NCBI GenBank assembly: GCA_025356655.1
Contig: JANXRW010000126.1
Location: forward strand, 18,753-82,752
Reading direction: 5' to 3'
From: Betaproteobacteria bacterium
GTDB taxonomy: Bacteria > Pseudomonadota > Gammaproteobacteria > Burkholderiales > SHXO01
DNA: 64,000 bases
Part shown: positions 18,100 through 26,703 of the stretch, one piece after another
Layout: every line of letters begins with the position of its first letter
Numbering within the stretch: position 1 is the stretch's first letter
Position numbers and translations under genes: made by a program
Notes under the pieces: generated by a model
What the model was told of the DNA's origin: nothing
Seen by the model: the letters and a program-made list of their open reading frames with translations, nothing else
Database searches by the model: none

Positions 18100-19526
18100 A
18101 TGACCAACGCACTTTCTCAGGCACCCGCGCCCCCGTCTTTGCCGCTTTCCCTGTCGCAGGAACTCTCCATCTGGGCGCGCGCCATGTGCTTTGAGGATTT
18201 GCCCGCTGAGGTGATCCGCGACACGCGCCTGCGGGTACTCGATGTCATTGGCCTCGCACTGGCTGGCTAGGGCACGGATTTCGGACGCTCGGTGCGCGCC
18301 GCCGTTCGCGCGTTGCACTCGCCCGGCGCCTGCCATATTCTCGGCACCGGCGACGCCTGCAGCGTCGTTGGCGCAGCCCTGGCCAACGGGGCCTTGTCTC
18401 AGGCGCTCGAGTATGACGACACGCACAACCGCTCCATCGTCCACATGAGCTCCCCGGCCGTGGCCGCCGCCCTGGCGCTGGCGCAGACGCGGCCAGTGCG
18501 GGGGCGCGAACTGATCACCGCAGTGGCGCTGGGCAACGAAATTTCTTGCCGCATCGGCAGCATCGCACCGGGCCAGTTTCACCGGCGCGGATTTCACCCG
18601 ACGGGGCTGTTCTCTACCTTCGGTGCCACTTAGCTTGCCGCTCGCCTGCTCGGACTGGACGTGGCGCAAATGACCAAGGCCGCTGGGATTGCCGGCAGCT
18701 TCGCCTCGGGTCTGTTGGAGTGCTGGGTCGACGGCACCCAGTCGAAGTTCCTGGATCCGGGCCGGGCCGCCCAGGCGGACGTGAGTGCCGCAACCTTGGC
18801 GCAATGCGGCGCCACCGGGCGGCGCGAGGTGATCGAAGGGCGCTTCGGGCTGTGCGCTCTCACCTATAGGACGAGGGCGTGGCGCTCGATTATAGGCAGG
18901 TCCTGCGTGGCCTGGGTAAGCACTGGAAGAGCCAGTTGGCCTCCTTCAAGCCGTTCCCGGTCGCGCACGTGGTGCATCCCTGCATCGACGCCCTTTTGCG
19001 GCTGCGCGCCCGGCACGGCATCGCGCCTGCCGCGGCGCGCCGGATCCTGTGTCCCGTGGCCGAGTACATCGTGGGCATCGTCTGCGAACCTACGGCGGAG
19101 AAGCGTCGCCCGCTGTCGGACTCCCACGGCCGGGTGAGTTTGCAGTACACGCTGGCCGAGGCCCTGGTACGCGGGCGCATCGGGCGTGACGCCTACGCGC
19201 CACAGACCCTGGTCGACCCCGTGGTATCGGCGCCGGCGGACCGCGTGGAGCACCGCATTGACCCGAGCTTCCCGGGGCCGGAGCGCTTCCAGGCGCAGAT
19301 TACGGTGGAACTGCATGACGGCACGGTGTACGGGGAGGTGGATGCGCACAACCGGGGTTCGGCCGCGAACCCGATGAGTCTGGAGGAACTGACGGTGAAG
19401 TTCGACGAGAACGCCGCGCAACTGCTCACTCCCGCTCAGCGTAAGGCCCTGGTGCAGGCGGTGTTGGGGCTAGACGGACTGGCTGATGCCGCGCAGCTGG
19501 TGCGCTTGGTCCGCAACACCGCATGA
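18100..19526 (+). pseudogene. MmgE/PrpD-family protein, interrupted by three TAG codons and a frameshift
   Basis: The family includes 2-methylcitrate dehydratase and cis-aconitate decarboxylase. Starting at ATG 18100 the sequence follows the family closely (AALANGALSQALEYDDTHNRSIVH, LGNEISCRIGSIAPG, FHRRGFHPTGLFSTFGAT, DSHGRVSLQYTLAEALVRGRIG). TAG codons at 18268 and 18631 lie in that frame. Near 18858 a one-base deletion moves the reading to the next frame, where a third TAG at 18867 follows SHL at a position usually Gln, then DEGVALDYRQVLRGL continues to TGA 19526. Downstream sequence remains well preserved, so inactivation looks recent, or the base calls are wrong. It overlaps the SDR start (ATGA). 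Confidence 0.88.
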
Positions 19527-20308
19527 CACTGGCCGGTCACCACGCCCTCGTCACGGGCTCCACCGGCGGCCTGGGTTGGGCTATCGCCGCGCGGCTCGCG
19601 GTGGCAGGCTGTGAGGTGGTCCTCCATGGGCTGGAGCCGGAGACCGATTGGGAGCCGCGGCGGGCGGCGATGGAGCAAGCGCACGCGGTGCGCGTTGCCT
19701 ACCTGCGCGCCGAGCTGTCCGAGCCGCAGGGCATACTGGAACTCGTCCGGCGCGCGACCGAGCGCATGGGGCCGCTCGATATTCTCGTCAACAATGCCGC
19801 GGTGCGCCACTTCGCACCCGTGGAGTCTTTCCAAATCGAGCACTGGGACCGGGCACTGGCGCTGAATCTCTCCGCGCCCTTCCATTGCATCCGCCTTTTA
19901 CTGCCAGGCATGCGCGCCGCGGGTTGGGGCCGCATCCTCAATCTGTCCTCCATCTACGGCACCCGTGGTGCGGTCAATCGGGTGGACTACGTAACGACCA
20001 AGGCCGGCCTGCTGGGACTCACCCGGTCAGTGGCGCTGGAAACCGCAGGCACCGGTATCACCTGCAATGCCCTGTGCCCGGGTTCAGTGGAGACCCCGGA
20101 CATCGCCGCCCGCGTGGACGCGCTCGCGCGAAGCGAAAACCTCCCCCGGGCGGAGGCAGTGAGCCGCTTCCTCACCGGGAAGCAACCCAGCGGCCGCTTC
20201 GTGGAGGCTACTCACGTGGCCGAACTCGTGCTCTTCCTGTGTTCGGAAGCCGCCACCGACATCACCGGCGCGATGCTGCCCATGGACGGTGGCTGGCTCG
20301 CGAGCTAG
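19523..20308 (+). CDS. Short-chain dehydrogenase/reductase (3-hydroxybutyrate dehydrogenase-like)
   Basis: A classical SDR of 261 residues: cofactor loop TGSTGGLG at 11-18, NNAA motif in DILVNNAAVRHF, catalytic Ser in NLSSIYG near 143, and Tyr156/Lys160 in VDYVTTK. The arrangement LALNLSAPFHCIRLLLPGM and the C-terminal DGGWLAS resemble bacterial 3-hydroxybutyrate dehydrogenases, though the true substrate may be another hydroxy acid. It is translationally coupled to the broken MmgE/PrpD gene (ATGA overlap), suggesting a shared catabolic role for that pair. It ends with TAG, 7 bases before the convergent receptor gene. Confidence 0.9.
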   Translation: MTLAGHHALVTGSTGGLGWAIAARLAVAGCEVVLHGLEPETDWEPRRAAMEQAHAVRVAYLRAELSEPQGILELVRRATERMGPLDILVNNAAVRHFAPVESFQIEHWDRALALNLSAPFHCIRLLLPGMRAAGWGRILNLSSIYGTRGAVNRVDYVTTKAGLLGLTRSVALETAGTGITCNALCPGSVETPDIAARVDALARSENLPRAEAVSRFLTGKQPSGRFVEATHVAELVLFLCSEAATDITGAMLPMDGGWLAS

Positions 20309-20315
20309 GGCGAGC

Positions 20316-22442
20316 TCAGAAGCGTAGCGCTAGCGTGACGCGGATCTGGCGCGGCTCGGCCGGGTGGAAGTGGATGTCATTGACGCCGGAGTTGGCGCCT
20401 AAGCCCAGGTTGCAGCCCGCACTGGCGGGGTCACTGCGCAGGCAGGAAGCGTAGTAGTAGGCGATGTTCCAGGGCTTGTTGTTGAACAGGTTGAGCACAT
20501 CGAGGTGCAGGTTCCAGCCATGGTCCAGCCGGTAGCCCGCGCGCAGGTTCACGATGCTGCTCGCCCGCGAGCGCACGCGGTTGTCCTCCACGAGCGGGCC
20601 CGGAGAGAAATAGCGCAGTTGCCCACTGGCCGACCAGCGGCCCAGGTCCTTCACCCCGGCGCCCAACTCTGCGACCAAGGGTACGGAATTGGGGATACGG
20701 TCTCCTGCGGGATCGTTGCCGGTGAAGCGCGCTTTGGTTGCGCTCAGTTCGGCATTGATGAAGAGCCAGGGCAGGGGGCGGAAGATGTTGATCCATTCGA
20801 CGCCCGTGCGACGACTCGGAAAGGACGGCTCCGTGGTGCCCGCATCCCCGGTGAAGAGTAACTCCGAGTCCTGGGTCATGATGAAGCAGGCGAGCGAGCT
20901 CTGTAGGCCGGGGACGGCTTCCGATTTCAGGCCTAGCTCCGCGCCGCGGGTGCGCACCAAGGGCGTCACGGGGTCGACCGGCGCCAGCGTGTTGGGGTCT
21001 GTCTGAATGACCGTGCCGCGCGCATCATTGCTGTGGAAGCCGTAGCCGGCGTTGGCGAAGAGTTCAGTGTGCCTCCAGGGGCCGAAGATCACGCTGAACT
21101 TGGGCGAGCCCATACCCGCCGAGCGCTGGCCACTATTGGCCGAAATAGCCAAGTCGTTCACCCTGAATCGGTAACGGTCCAGGCGCGCGCCGAGCACGCT
21201 GCGCAGCCAGGGCGTCCACTGCACGCTGTTCTCGTAGAACACCGCCGCGCTGCCTTCCTTGACCTGATCCTGGCGCACCAGCGTGAGCAACTGGCGGGCT
21301 TGCGTGTCGTACAGGCCCACTCGGATGTCATCGAAGCGCGTCTGCACGCCGACGCGGTGCGTGACCTCCAGGGAGCCCAGCCGCCCCCCCCAACTCAGGG
21401 TTGGCCGAAGCCCCAGGACGGTGCGCCGGTCCTGTTGGTGGAACTGGTCGCCGTTCACCTGGTCACGCAGAAAGTAGTCGAAGTTGTTGAACAGGTCGAG
21501 TTGGTAATTAATGACGAAGGCATCCAGGCTCGCCTGCAAGTTCGGCAGCCCGGTGAGCGGGGTTCGGCCCTGGTAGGAGAGGCTGTAGCGCTGGGTGTTA
21601 CCACCGTCGGTGGGGTCGATCTGGCCGAAGGGGGAGATCAGCCCCTGTTGCACTGCCCGCAGCGGAATCTGGTCATTGGAGTTCCAGCGTGCCTCGTAGG
21701 CCATGCCCGTTACATTGAACCCGCGTTGCGCGTCGCCCTCGCTGTAGCGCAGCACGCCATTGTATTTGCGCAGGTTCTCCGGGTTCTCCCAGGGTCCATT
21801 TGCGTGCTGGGCCTCAACGGCCAGGAGCAAATTGCCGGCAGCCAGACTGGGTGAAGCCGCCACCAAGGTGCGGCCGAAACGGTGATTGCCCACGGTGAAG
21901 GAGGCCAGTGGGCCTGGGAGCCGATCGACGTACTCGATGTGGGCGGCGCCGGTGCTGGCAAAATCCCCCTCCTCGGCGTAGTAGGGCCCCTTGCGGAAAT
22001 CCACGTGGTCGACGAGTTCCGGGATGAGGAGGTTTAGGTCAGAGTAACCCTGCCCGTGCGCATGGGTGGGGAGGTTCACGGGCATGCCATTCAAAAAACT
22101 GGCGAAGTCCGTTCCGTGGTCCAGGTTGTAGCCCCGCAGGAAGTACTGGTTGGCCTTGCCGCTACCGCTGTGCTGGGTCACCACCATGCCGGGAACCAGT
22201 TCTAACACCTCGCCGGGACGCTGGATCGGACGATCCTCAAGGGCCGCCGCGTTGATGACGCCAGCGCTGGCGGTGTCAGTGGTCCCGACGGCATTTTCGA
22301 AGTTCCCACGCACGGTGACCTCGCCACTCTCGGGAACTGCGGCGCCCTGTGCGGAGCCCACCAACAGGCAGATCCATGCGACGAGACCGCGGCAGCCTGC
22401 CGGAAGGAGGCGAAAGTAGAGTGGCGTCATGGCAGTTCTCAT
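20316..22442 (-). CDS. TonB-dependent outer-membrane receptor
   Basis: A 708-residue outer-membrane active transporter. The first 32 residues are a signal peptide; ATG 22430 is an alternative start in the same frame and neither has a strong ribosome site. The plug domain is clear (PGEVLELVPGMVVTQHSGSGKANQYFLRGYNLDHGTDFASFLNGMPVN), followed by a 22-strand type barrel with the TonB receptor C-terminal pattern HLDVLNLFNNKPWNIAYYYAS and a final aromatic residue (RVTLALRF). The ligand is unknown: the plug resembles uncharacterised receptors and no siderophore or haem genes are near. It lies downstream of, and in the same direction as, the XRE/S24-like gene. Confidence 0.93.
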   Translation of the reverse strand: MRTAMTPLYFRLLPAGCRGLVAWICLLVGSAQGAAVPESGEVTVRGNFENAVGTTDTASAGVINAAALEDRPIQRPGEVLELVPGMVVTQHSGSGKANQYFLRGYNLDHGTDFASFLNGMPVNLPTHAHGQGYSDLNLLIPELVDHVDFRKGPYYAEEGDFASTGAAHIEYVDRLPGPLASFTVGNHRFGRTLVAASPSLAAGNLLLAVEAQHANGPWENPENLRKYNGVLRYSEGDAQRGFNVTGMAYEARWNSNDQIPLRAVQQGLISPFGQIDPTDGGNTQRYSLSYQGRTPLTGLPNLQASLDAFVINYQLDLFNNFDYFLRDQVNGDQFHQQDRRTVLGLRPTLSWGGRLGSLEVTHRVGVQTRFDDIRVGLYDTQARQLLTLVRQDQVKEGSAAVFYENSVQWTPWLRSVLGARLDRYRFRVNDLAISANSGQRSAGMGSPKFSVIFGPWRHTELFANAGYGFHSNDARGTVIQTDPNTLAPVDPVTPLVRTRGAELGLKSEAVPGLQSSLACFIMTQDSELLFTGDAGTTEPSFPSRRTGVEWINIFRPLPWLFINAELSATKARFTGNDPAGDRIPNSVPLVAELGAGVKDLGRWSASGQLRYFSPGPLVEDNRVRSRASSIVNLRAGYRLDHGWNLHLDVLNLFNNKPWNIAYYYASCLRSDPASAGCNLGLGANSGVNDIHFHPAEPRQIRVTLALRF

Positions 22443-22576
22443 GGGCGCGGCGGCACGCCACGGTCCCGGCGGTCAATGGAGGGGGGTAGGAAGTTTGGGA
22501 AAGTTATCTTACAAATGACTCCACGTCAACGCCAGGGACGCCGACTGCGGGTACCGGCCCCGCGGCGCTGCGTCGA

Positions 22577-23398
22577 TCAGTCCGCCCCAGACGGGGGCGT
22601 GGGGCGCAGGATCCCCAACACGAGGCCCACGATGTTGAGTCCACTGGTGAGCGAAGCGCCCGCGGCGGGCCGTGCCAACAAGAACTCTTGGCCCCCTGGC
22701 GGCGGGTTGTCGCAGCTGGCCCGCCAGTCCTCACCCTCCGGCCGCAGCCGGCGGATCAGAAGTTGCGGCGAGAGGCCGAAGCGCAGCAGGTGTATGCCCC
22801 CGGGGACGGCTTCGGCGGGGCGGCGCAGGAACAGCACCCGGTCACCGGCGCGAACAGCGGGCACCATGTCGTCGCTGGAAGCGGTGGTCCAGCCCAAGCT
22901 CCCCGTGCCGTCGTATTGGGGATAGAGCTCCTGGCGGATGAATCCCTGGGAGAGCGCTAAGTCGGGCGGGCGCGCGCTGTCGTCCGCGGCGTCGCTACCG
23001 TGCACCGGTCGTAGCCGGGCGACGTCCCCGCCCTGGAGCGCCCGGGTGTCAGCAAGCTTCCCCAGGTCGAGGAACGTGGGGTCGACGCCGCGCAGCAGGC
23101 GCTGCGGGGAAACGCCCAAGACCTCGATAAGTTCCACGAACTTATCCATGGCGGGGAGTGCCACGCCGGAGAGCCATTTGCGCGGGGCGGTCTCGCCCAC
23201 GCCAAACCGGCGCGCTAGCCAGGCGACGCGCCCCACGCCCCGAGGCGGAACGGCCGGAAGCCGATCCAGAGCGGCGTCGAGTTCGCGGGAGAAGGTCTCC
23301 CGGATCGCCGTGAGGTCGCGACCGGTACGCGCGCGCACCGGCGCCGGCGTCCGGCGTGGGATGTCCTTTCCGGGTTTGTCCGCGGTGTCCTCGTTCAT
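22577..23398 (-). CDS. XRE-type regulator with a degenerate S24/LexA-like C-terminal domain
   Basis: The 273-residue protein has a helix-turn-helix region (about 56-103, VAWLARRFGVGETAPRKWLSGVALPAMDKFVELIEVLGVSPQRLL) and a C-terminal S24 peptidase-like fold as in phage cI and LexA. At the place of the cleavage Ser (G-D-S-M-x-P) it has S-D-D-M-V-P at 175-180, and the usual catalytic Lys region reads LLIRRL with no Lys. It therefore probably cannot self-cleave and may bind a ligand or act as a plain dimeric repressor. It is divergent from flhDC across an AT-rich region with GGTAC palindromes, so it is a good candidate for regulating flhDC and itself. This last point is inference. Confidence 0.85.
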   Translation of the reverse strand: MNEDTADKPGKDIPRRTPAPVRARTGRDLTAIRETFSRELDAALDRLPAVPPRGVGRVAWLARRFGVGETAPRKWLSGVALPAMDKFVELIEVLGVSPQRLLRGVDPTFLDLGKLADTRALQGGDVARLRPVHGSDAADDSARPPDLALSQGFIRQELYPQYDGTGSLGWTTASSDDMVPAVRAGDRVLFLRRPAEAVPGGIHLLRFGLSPQLLIRRLRPEGEDWRASCDNPPPGGQEFLLARPAAGASLTSGLNIVGLVLGILRPTPPSGAD

Positions 23399-23435
23399 CG
23401 CCCGGCTATTTCCTTGAGTATCAGCAGGTCAATCC

Positions 23436-23519
23436 CGATGGTACCGTATAAATGATCAATAAATCAAATGCATAAATAATTAACGTTCCATGGGTACCGA
23501 CACAGTACCAATGGTACTT
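23436..23519. promoter_or_regulatory. Candidate operator cluster (GGTAC palindromes) between the XRE gene and flhDC
   Basis: Within an unusually AT-rich stretch lie several related sites: ATGGTACCGTAT at 23438-23449, GGTAC at 23493 facing GTACC at 23505 (GGTAC-N7-GTACC), and a perfect palindrome AGTACC-AAT-GGTACT at 23504-23518. Repeated copies of one palindromic core in a divergent intergenic region are typical of operators for the adjacent cI-like regulator. Promoter elements could not be fixed with confidence. Confidence 0.6.
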
Positions 23520-23615
23520 GACAACCTTTCAATAGCCTTTTACAGTTCTTTCAACTTCTGCGCCGTCCGGAGCTTGCTCCGGGGGCCTGAGGCGAGGATC
23601 TGCCCGCGGTGGTCA

Positions 23616-23653
23616 GTGCTGCGGGCGCGTCACCCCACAACAAACCGCAGCAC
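23616..23653 (+). other. Leader hairpin upstream of flhD
   Basis: GTGCTGCGG (23616-23624) and CCGCAGCAC (23645-23653) are perfect 9-base complements with a 20-base loop, 51 bases before the flhD start. There is no T run, so it is not a terminator. In the flhDC leader it could affect mRNA stability or translation. Confidence 0.5.
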
Positions 23654-23704
23654 TCCGGGAGACCCCCTTTGGGCCGGAGCGCGCTGACCTATCTGGAGCG
23701 GCCC

Positions 23705-23989
23705 ATGCCCGACGATCTGGCTCACCTGAACCTCACCTTTTTGGCGGTGGCGCGCGAATTTGCGCGCAGCCATCCCGAGGAGGCATTCATCCGCCTTGGC
23801 CTGGATCGGGAGGCTTGCGCCCTGCTGGCCAACCTGTCCCTGCCCGATCTGCAGCGCTTGGCTCGCAGCGGGGCGCTGATCTTCCGGCTGGCGCAGAGTC
23901 CCGGTCAGCTGGCCGCCAATCTCACTTTGGCCCGACGCGACCCGCTGCTCTCCGAAGTCCACCTTCTGCTCAGTGCGGAGCCGGCGTGA
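23705..23989 (+). CDS. flhD: FlhD, flagellar master regulator subunit
   Basis: FlhD partners FlhC in the heterohexamer that activates class II flagellar promoters with sigma-70 RNA polymerase. The 94-residue product is shorter than E. coli FlhD (about 116) but aligns over its helical core: DDLAHLNLTFLAVAREFARSHPEEAFIRLGLDREACALLANLSLPDLQRLARSGALIFRL corresponds to the E. coli stretch from LLKHIYDINLSYLLLAQ to the MVKLAETNQLVCHFR region. The ATG at 23705 follows TGGAGCG. The end overlaps the flhC GTG (GTGA), which is the usual coupling of flhDC. Confidence 0.9.
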   Translation: MPDDLAHLNLTFLAVAREFARSHPEEAFIRLGLDREACALLANLSLPDLQRLARSGALIFRLAQSPGQLAANLTLARRDPLLSEVHLLLSAEPA

Positions 23990-25203
23990 GTACCCGGCCG
24001 ACGGGCTCCTACGGTGAGACCCTGGCGCGCGTGGACGAACTGTGCCGTCTGGGGGCGCGCCCGCCCGTGATCCGTGAACTCACGCGATTCGACGCCGAGG
24101 CGCTGGTGGCGCGGATCTTCCGGGAGACCACGGGGCGCAGCCCGCCCCGCGGACAACTCCCCACGGATCACCGCCAGTACGTGTCCACCCCGGCGCAGCG
24201 CCTGCAGGCCAGCCTGATTGCCGCGGTCTATAGCCGAATGAGCCGTGTCCACCCGGTTTACTGCGACGCGGTGATCGCCACCTACCGGCTCTACCGCGGT
24301 GTCTTTGGCGCCAATGCACGCTTCGGGCTTGACCGAACCTGGCACCTGTTGCGCTGCCTGCGGCTGGGCAAGCTTGAGCAGCGGAGCTGTCCAGGTTGTG
24401 GAGGCAGCCTGCTCGAGGACCGGGAGCCGCTGGCCGCCGTGGCGCCCCGCGGAGCAAGAGAACCGCGAGCCCTGCTGGCCGCGGCCTGCCCCTTGTGCGA
24501 CGTGCTGCGCGGCCGGCCACCCACCGGAGCGCGTCCAGCCCTCGAGCGCGCCCCTGTCGCCCTGCCCAGCGCGGCGCCGAGCAGCGTCCTCGCGCGCCAG
24601 GTGGGGCTTGCGGAAGCGCTCTGTCGCTTAGGCGCGCGCCCGCCGGTGGTGGCCGACTTGACCCGCCTGCAGAACCGGGCCCTTATCGGCCGCCTTTACC
24701 TGCAGTGCGTGGGACAGCGTGCCCCCTCGGGCCTTCTGCCCTCGGATTCGCGCAAATTCGTGCAGAGCCGTGCCCTCAAGTTGCAGGCAAGCGTCCTCGC
24801 CCTGGCCTACGAGGGGTTGGTCCGGCAGGGCCTGGATCGGGCCGAGGCCCTGCTGGTTGCGCACCGCGTCTACCTTGCCGTGTTTGGCGAGCGCGCGCAG
24901 TTCAACATCAACCGCAGTTGGTGCCTGGTGCAGTCCCTGCGCATCCGGGAGCTGCAAATGGTGGCCTGCCGATGGTGCGGGTCGCGGTTTATACACGACG
25001 CCGGGAGTCTGCTGCACCGGCACTGCTGTCCGCTTTGCGTGGAGATCCGGCGCTGCAGCGACGACACGCCACGGTTGCCGCGGGTGGCGGGGGGCGTCAC
25101 GCGCTCCTTGGGCGTAGCGGGCCTGGGGCAGCAACTTTTTGCGGTAGGGGCTGGCCCCGGGCTCCTCTGGGGCCTAGCCGCCCAACCAAAATCCGCCCCG
25201 TAG
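23986..25203 (+). CDS. flhC: Tandem-duplicated FlhC: two complete FlhC domains in one polypeptide
   Basis: FlhC is normally about 190 residues; this gene encodes 405. Residues 10-175 form one FlhC domain and 203-355 a second. Both start with the conserved CRLGARPPV block (20-28 and 213-221), both contain the SPPRGQLP/APSGLLP turn and the YRLY/HRVYL-to-W helix (D116-W119 and N309-W312), and both keep all four zinc cysteines: C135, C138, C168, C171 and C328, C331, C348, C351. The copies have diverged widely, so this is an old duplication and not an assembly artefact. A Pro/Ala-rich linker (177-202) joins them and a 50-residue tail follows. GTG start inside the flhD stop; ends with TAG. Confidence 0.9.
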   Translation: MSTRPTGSYGETLARVDELCRLGARPPVIRELTRFDAEALVARIFRETTGRSPPRGQLPTDHRQYVSTPAQRLQASLIAAVYSRMSRVHPVYCDAVIATYRLYRGVFGANARFGLDRTWHLLRCLRLGKLEQRSCPGCGGSLLEDREPLAAVAPRGAREPRALLAAACPLCDVLRGRPPTGARPALERAPVALPSAAPSSVLARQVGLAEALCRLGARPPVVADLTRLQNRALIGRLYLQCVGQRAPSGLLPSDSRKFVQSRALKLQASVLALAYEGLVRQGLDRAEALLVAHRVYLAVFGERAQFNINRSWCLVQSLRIRELQMVACRWCGSRFIHDAGSLLHRHCCPLCVEIRRCSDDTPRLPRVAGGVTRSLGVAGLGQQLFAVGAGPGLLWGLAAQPKSAP

Positions 25204-25335
25204 CCACGTGCTGGCCCCGCGATGTCCACTTTGCCCTAAACTCCTACCTCTGCCCCGCCGGATTCGCGCGGCGGGTGGTGCGGCGCATCAGGAGCCTCTG
25301 GCGCCGAGGCTTGTTCAGGGCAAGGTTGACCCACG

Positions 25336-26703
25336 GTGCCAGTTCTGCGTTTTCCCGGTGTTTTTTCGGCGCCCTTTTCGTGGCGTGTCCCGCGGCTCCT
25401 GCCGGGCGTCTTGCTCGCCCTGGCCTGCACCGGGGTCATGGGGGGCGAGGGCGCGCCGGACCTGGGGCACTCGCGCGAACTCATCGCCCTCGGGCGCGCC
25501 CAGGCGGCGCTATCGGCCCTGGAGCCCTTCGAGTTTCAATTCGCCGGAGACCCCGGCTACGACTACCTGTTGGGACTCGCCGCCCTGGAAAGTGGTGCGC
25601 CCGGGCGCGCAACGCTGGCGCTCGAGCGCGCGCTGGCCGTCAACCCCGGCGACGTCGCTGCGCGCTTCGCCATGGCACGCGCTTACTTGGCCCTGGGCGA
25701 ACGGGCGCAGGCAGGGGCGGCGCTGCAGGAATTGCTCGACCTGAACCCTCCACCGCCGGACCGCGCGGTCATCTTGAACGAGCTGCGCGGCACGGGGTCG
25801 GGCGCGCTGGGGCTGCGCCTGACCGGGTACGCCGAGTTGGGTATCGGTCGAGACACCAACGTCAATACTTCCACGTCGGAGAGTTCCATCAGTGTCCCAG
25901 CCCTGGTGGATACGGTCTTCCGTCTCGCTCCGCTCAACATCGCCACCGCTGATGATTACCTCGCCGCGGGTGCGGGTGCCGCGCTGGAATACCCGCTGGG
26001 TGGCGCCCTCAGGCTCTATGCGAGTGCCGACGCGCGGGGTCGCCTCGATGCCAGCGCGACGGAGTTCAACACCAGCAGTATCGACGCGCGCTTGGGCTTG
26101 CTGCGCACCACCGAGCGGGACCAGGTGCGCGCAGGCCTGCTGGCAGCTCAGTTCGGGCTTGCCGGTAGCGCCAATCGCAACAGCCTCGGGGCCACGCTGG
26201 AGTGGCGCCACGCGTTGAACGCGGACACGGAACGTAGCGTCTTCGGGCAGATGACGGTGAACCGTTTCCCGGACCGGACGCTCCGGCCCAATGATTTTGA
26301 TCAGGCGTACGTGGGGGTCGGACTTCACCGGCTCCTCGGTGGCGCTCGCGCGCTGGTGTACGGCAGTCTCTACGCCGGCGGCGAGGCTGCACCCCACGGG
26401 CGTGCCGATGGGGCACGCGCATTGGGCGGCTTTCGCAGCGGGGTCGTCGCCCGTCTCGGCGACGAGGTGGAGGGCTTCGTCCACCTCGGACTGCAGTGGG
26501 GCGGCTACAGCCAGAACAATGCCGCTTTCCTAACCCGGCGCAACGACGCGCTGACGGATGTTTCCCTGGGCCTCAACCTTGCCCTGGGAGACCGTTGGAC
26601 GCTTCGCCCTCAACTGCTCTGGGTTAATAGCATGAGCAATATTGTGATCGATGGGTATGAACGGTGGGATCTGTCCTTGACGCTGCGTCGCGAGTTCCGC
26701 TGA
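25336..26703 (+). CDS. Slam-like outer-membrane protein: TPR plus DUF560 beta-barrel
   Basis: The 455-residue precursor has a signal peptide (about 1-40), a TPR-type helical region (about 45-150; LALERALAVNPGDVAARFAMARAYLALGERAQAGAALQELL) and a C-terminal barrel. Barrel hallmarks of the surface lipoprotein assembly modifier (Slam, DUF560) family are visible: the opening GYAELGIGRDTNVNTST and the closing WTLRPQLLWVNSMSNIVIDGYERWDLSLTLRREFR. Slams move TbpB-like proteins across the outer membrane. A candidate client is the FecR/TbpB-like protein at 28800. GTG start; it lies 132 bases after flhC in the same direction. Family placement is confident, transport role and client are inference. Confidence 0.82.
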   Translation: MPVLRFPGVFSAPFSWRVPRLLPGVLLALACTGVMGGEGAPDLGHSRELIALGRAQAALSALEPFEFQFAGDPGYDYLLGLAALESGAPGRATLALERALAVNPGDVAARFAMARAYLALGERAQAGAALQELLDLNPPPPDRAVILNELRGTGSGALGLRLTGYAELGIGRDTNVNTSTSESSISVPALVDTVFRLAPLNIATADDYLAAGAGAALEYPLGGALRLYASADARGRLDASATEFNTSSIDARLGLLRTTERDQVRAGLLAAQFGLAGSANRNSLGATLEWRHALNADTERSVFGQMTVNRFPDRTLRPNDFDQAYVGVGLHRLLGGARALVYGSLYAGGEAAPHGRADGARALGGFRSGVVARLGDEVEGFVHLGLQWGGYSQNNAAFLTRRNDALTDVSLGLNLALGDRWTLRPQLLWVNSMSNIVIDGYERWDLSLTLRREFR

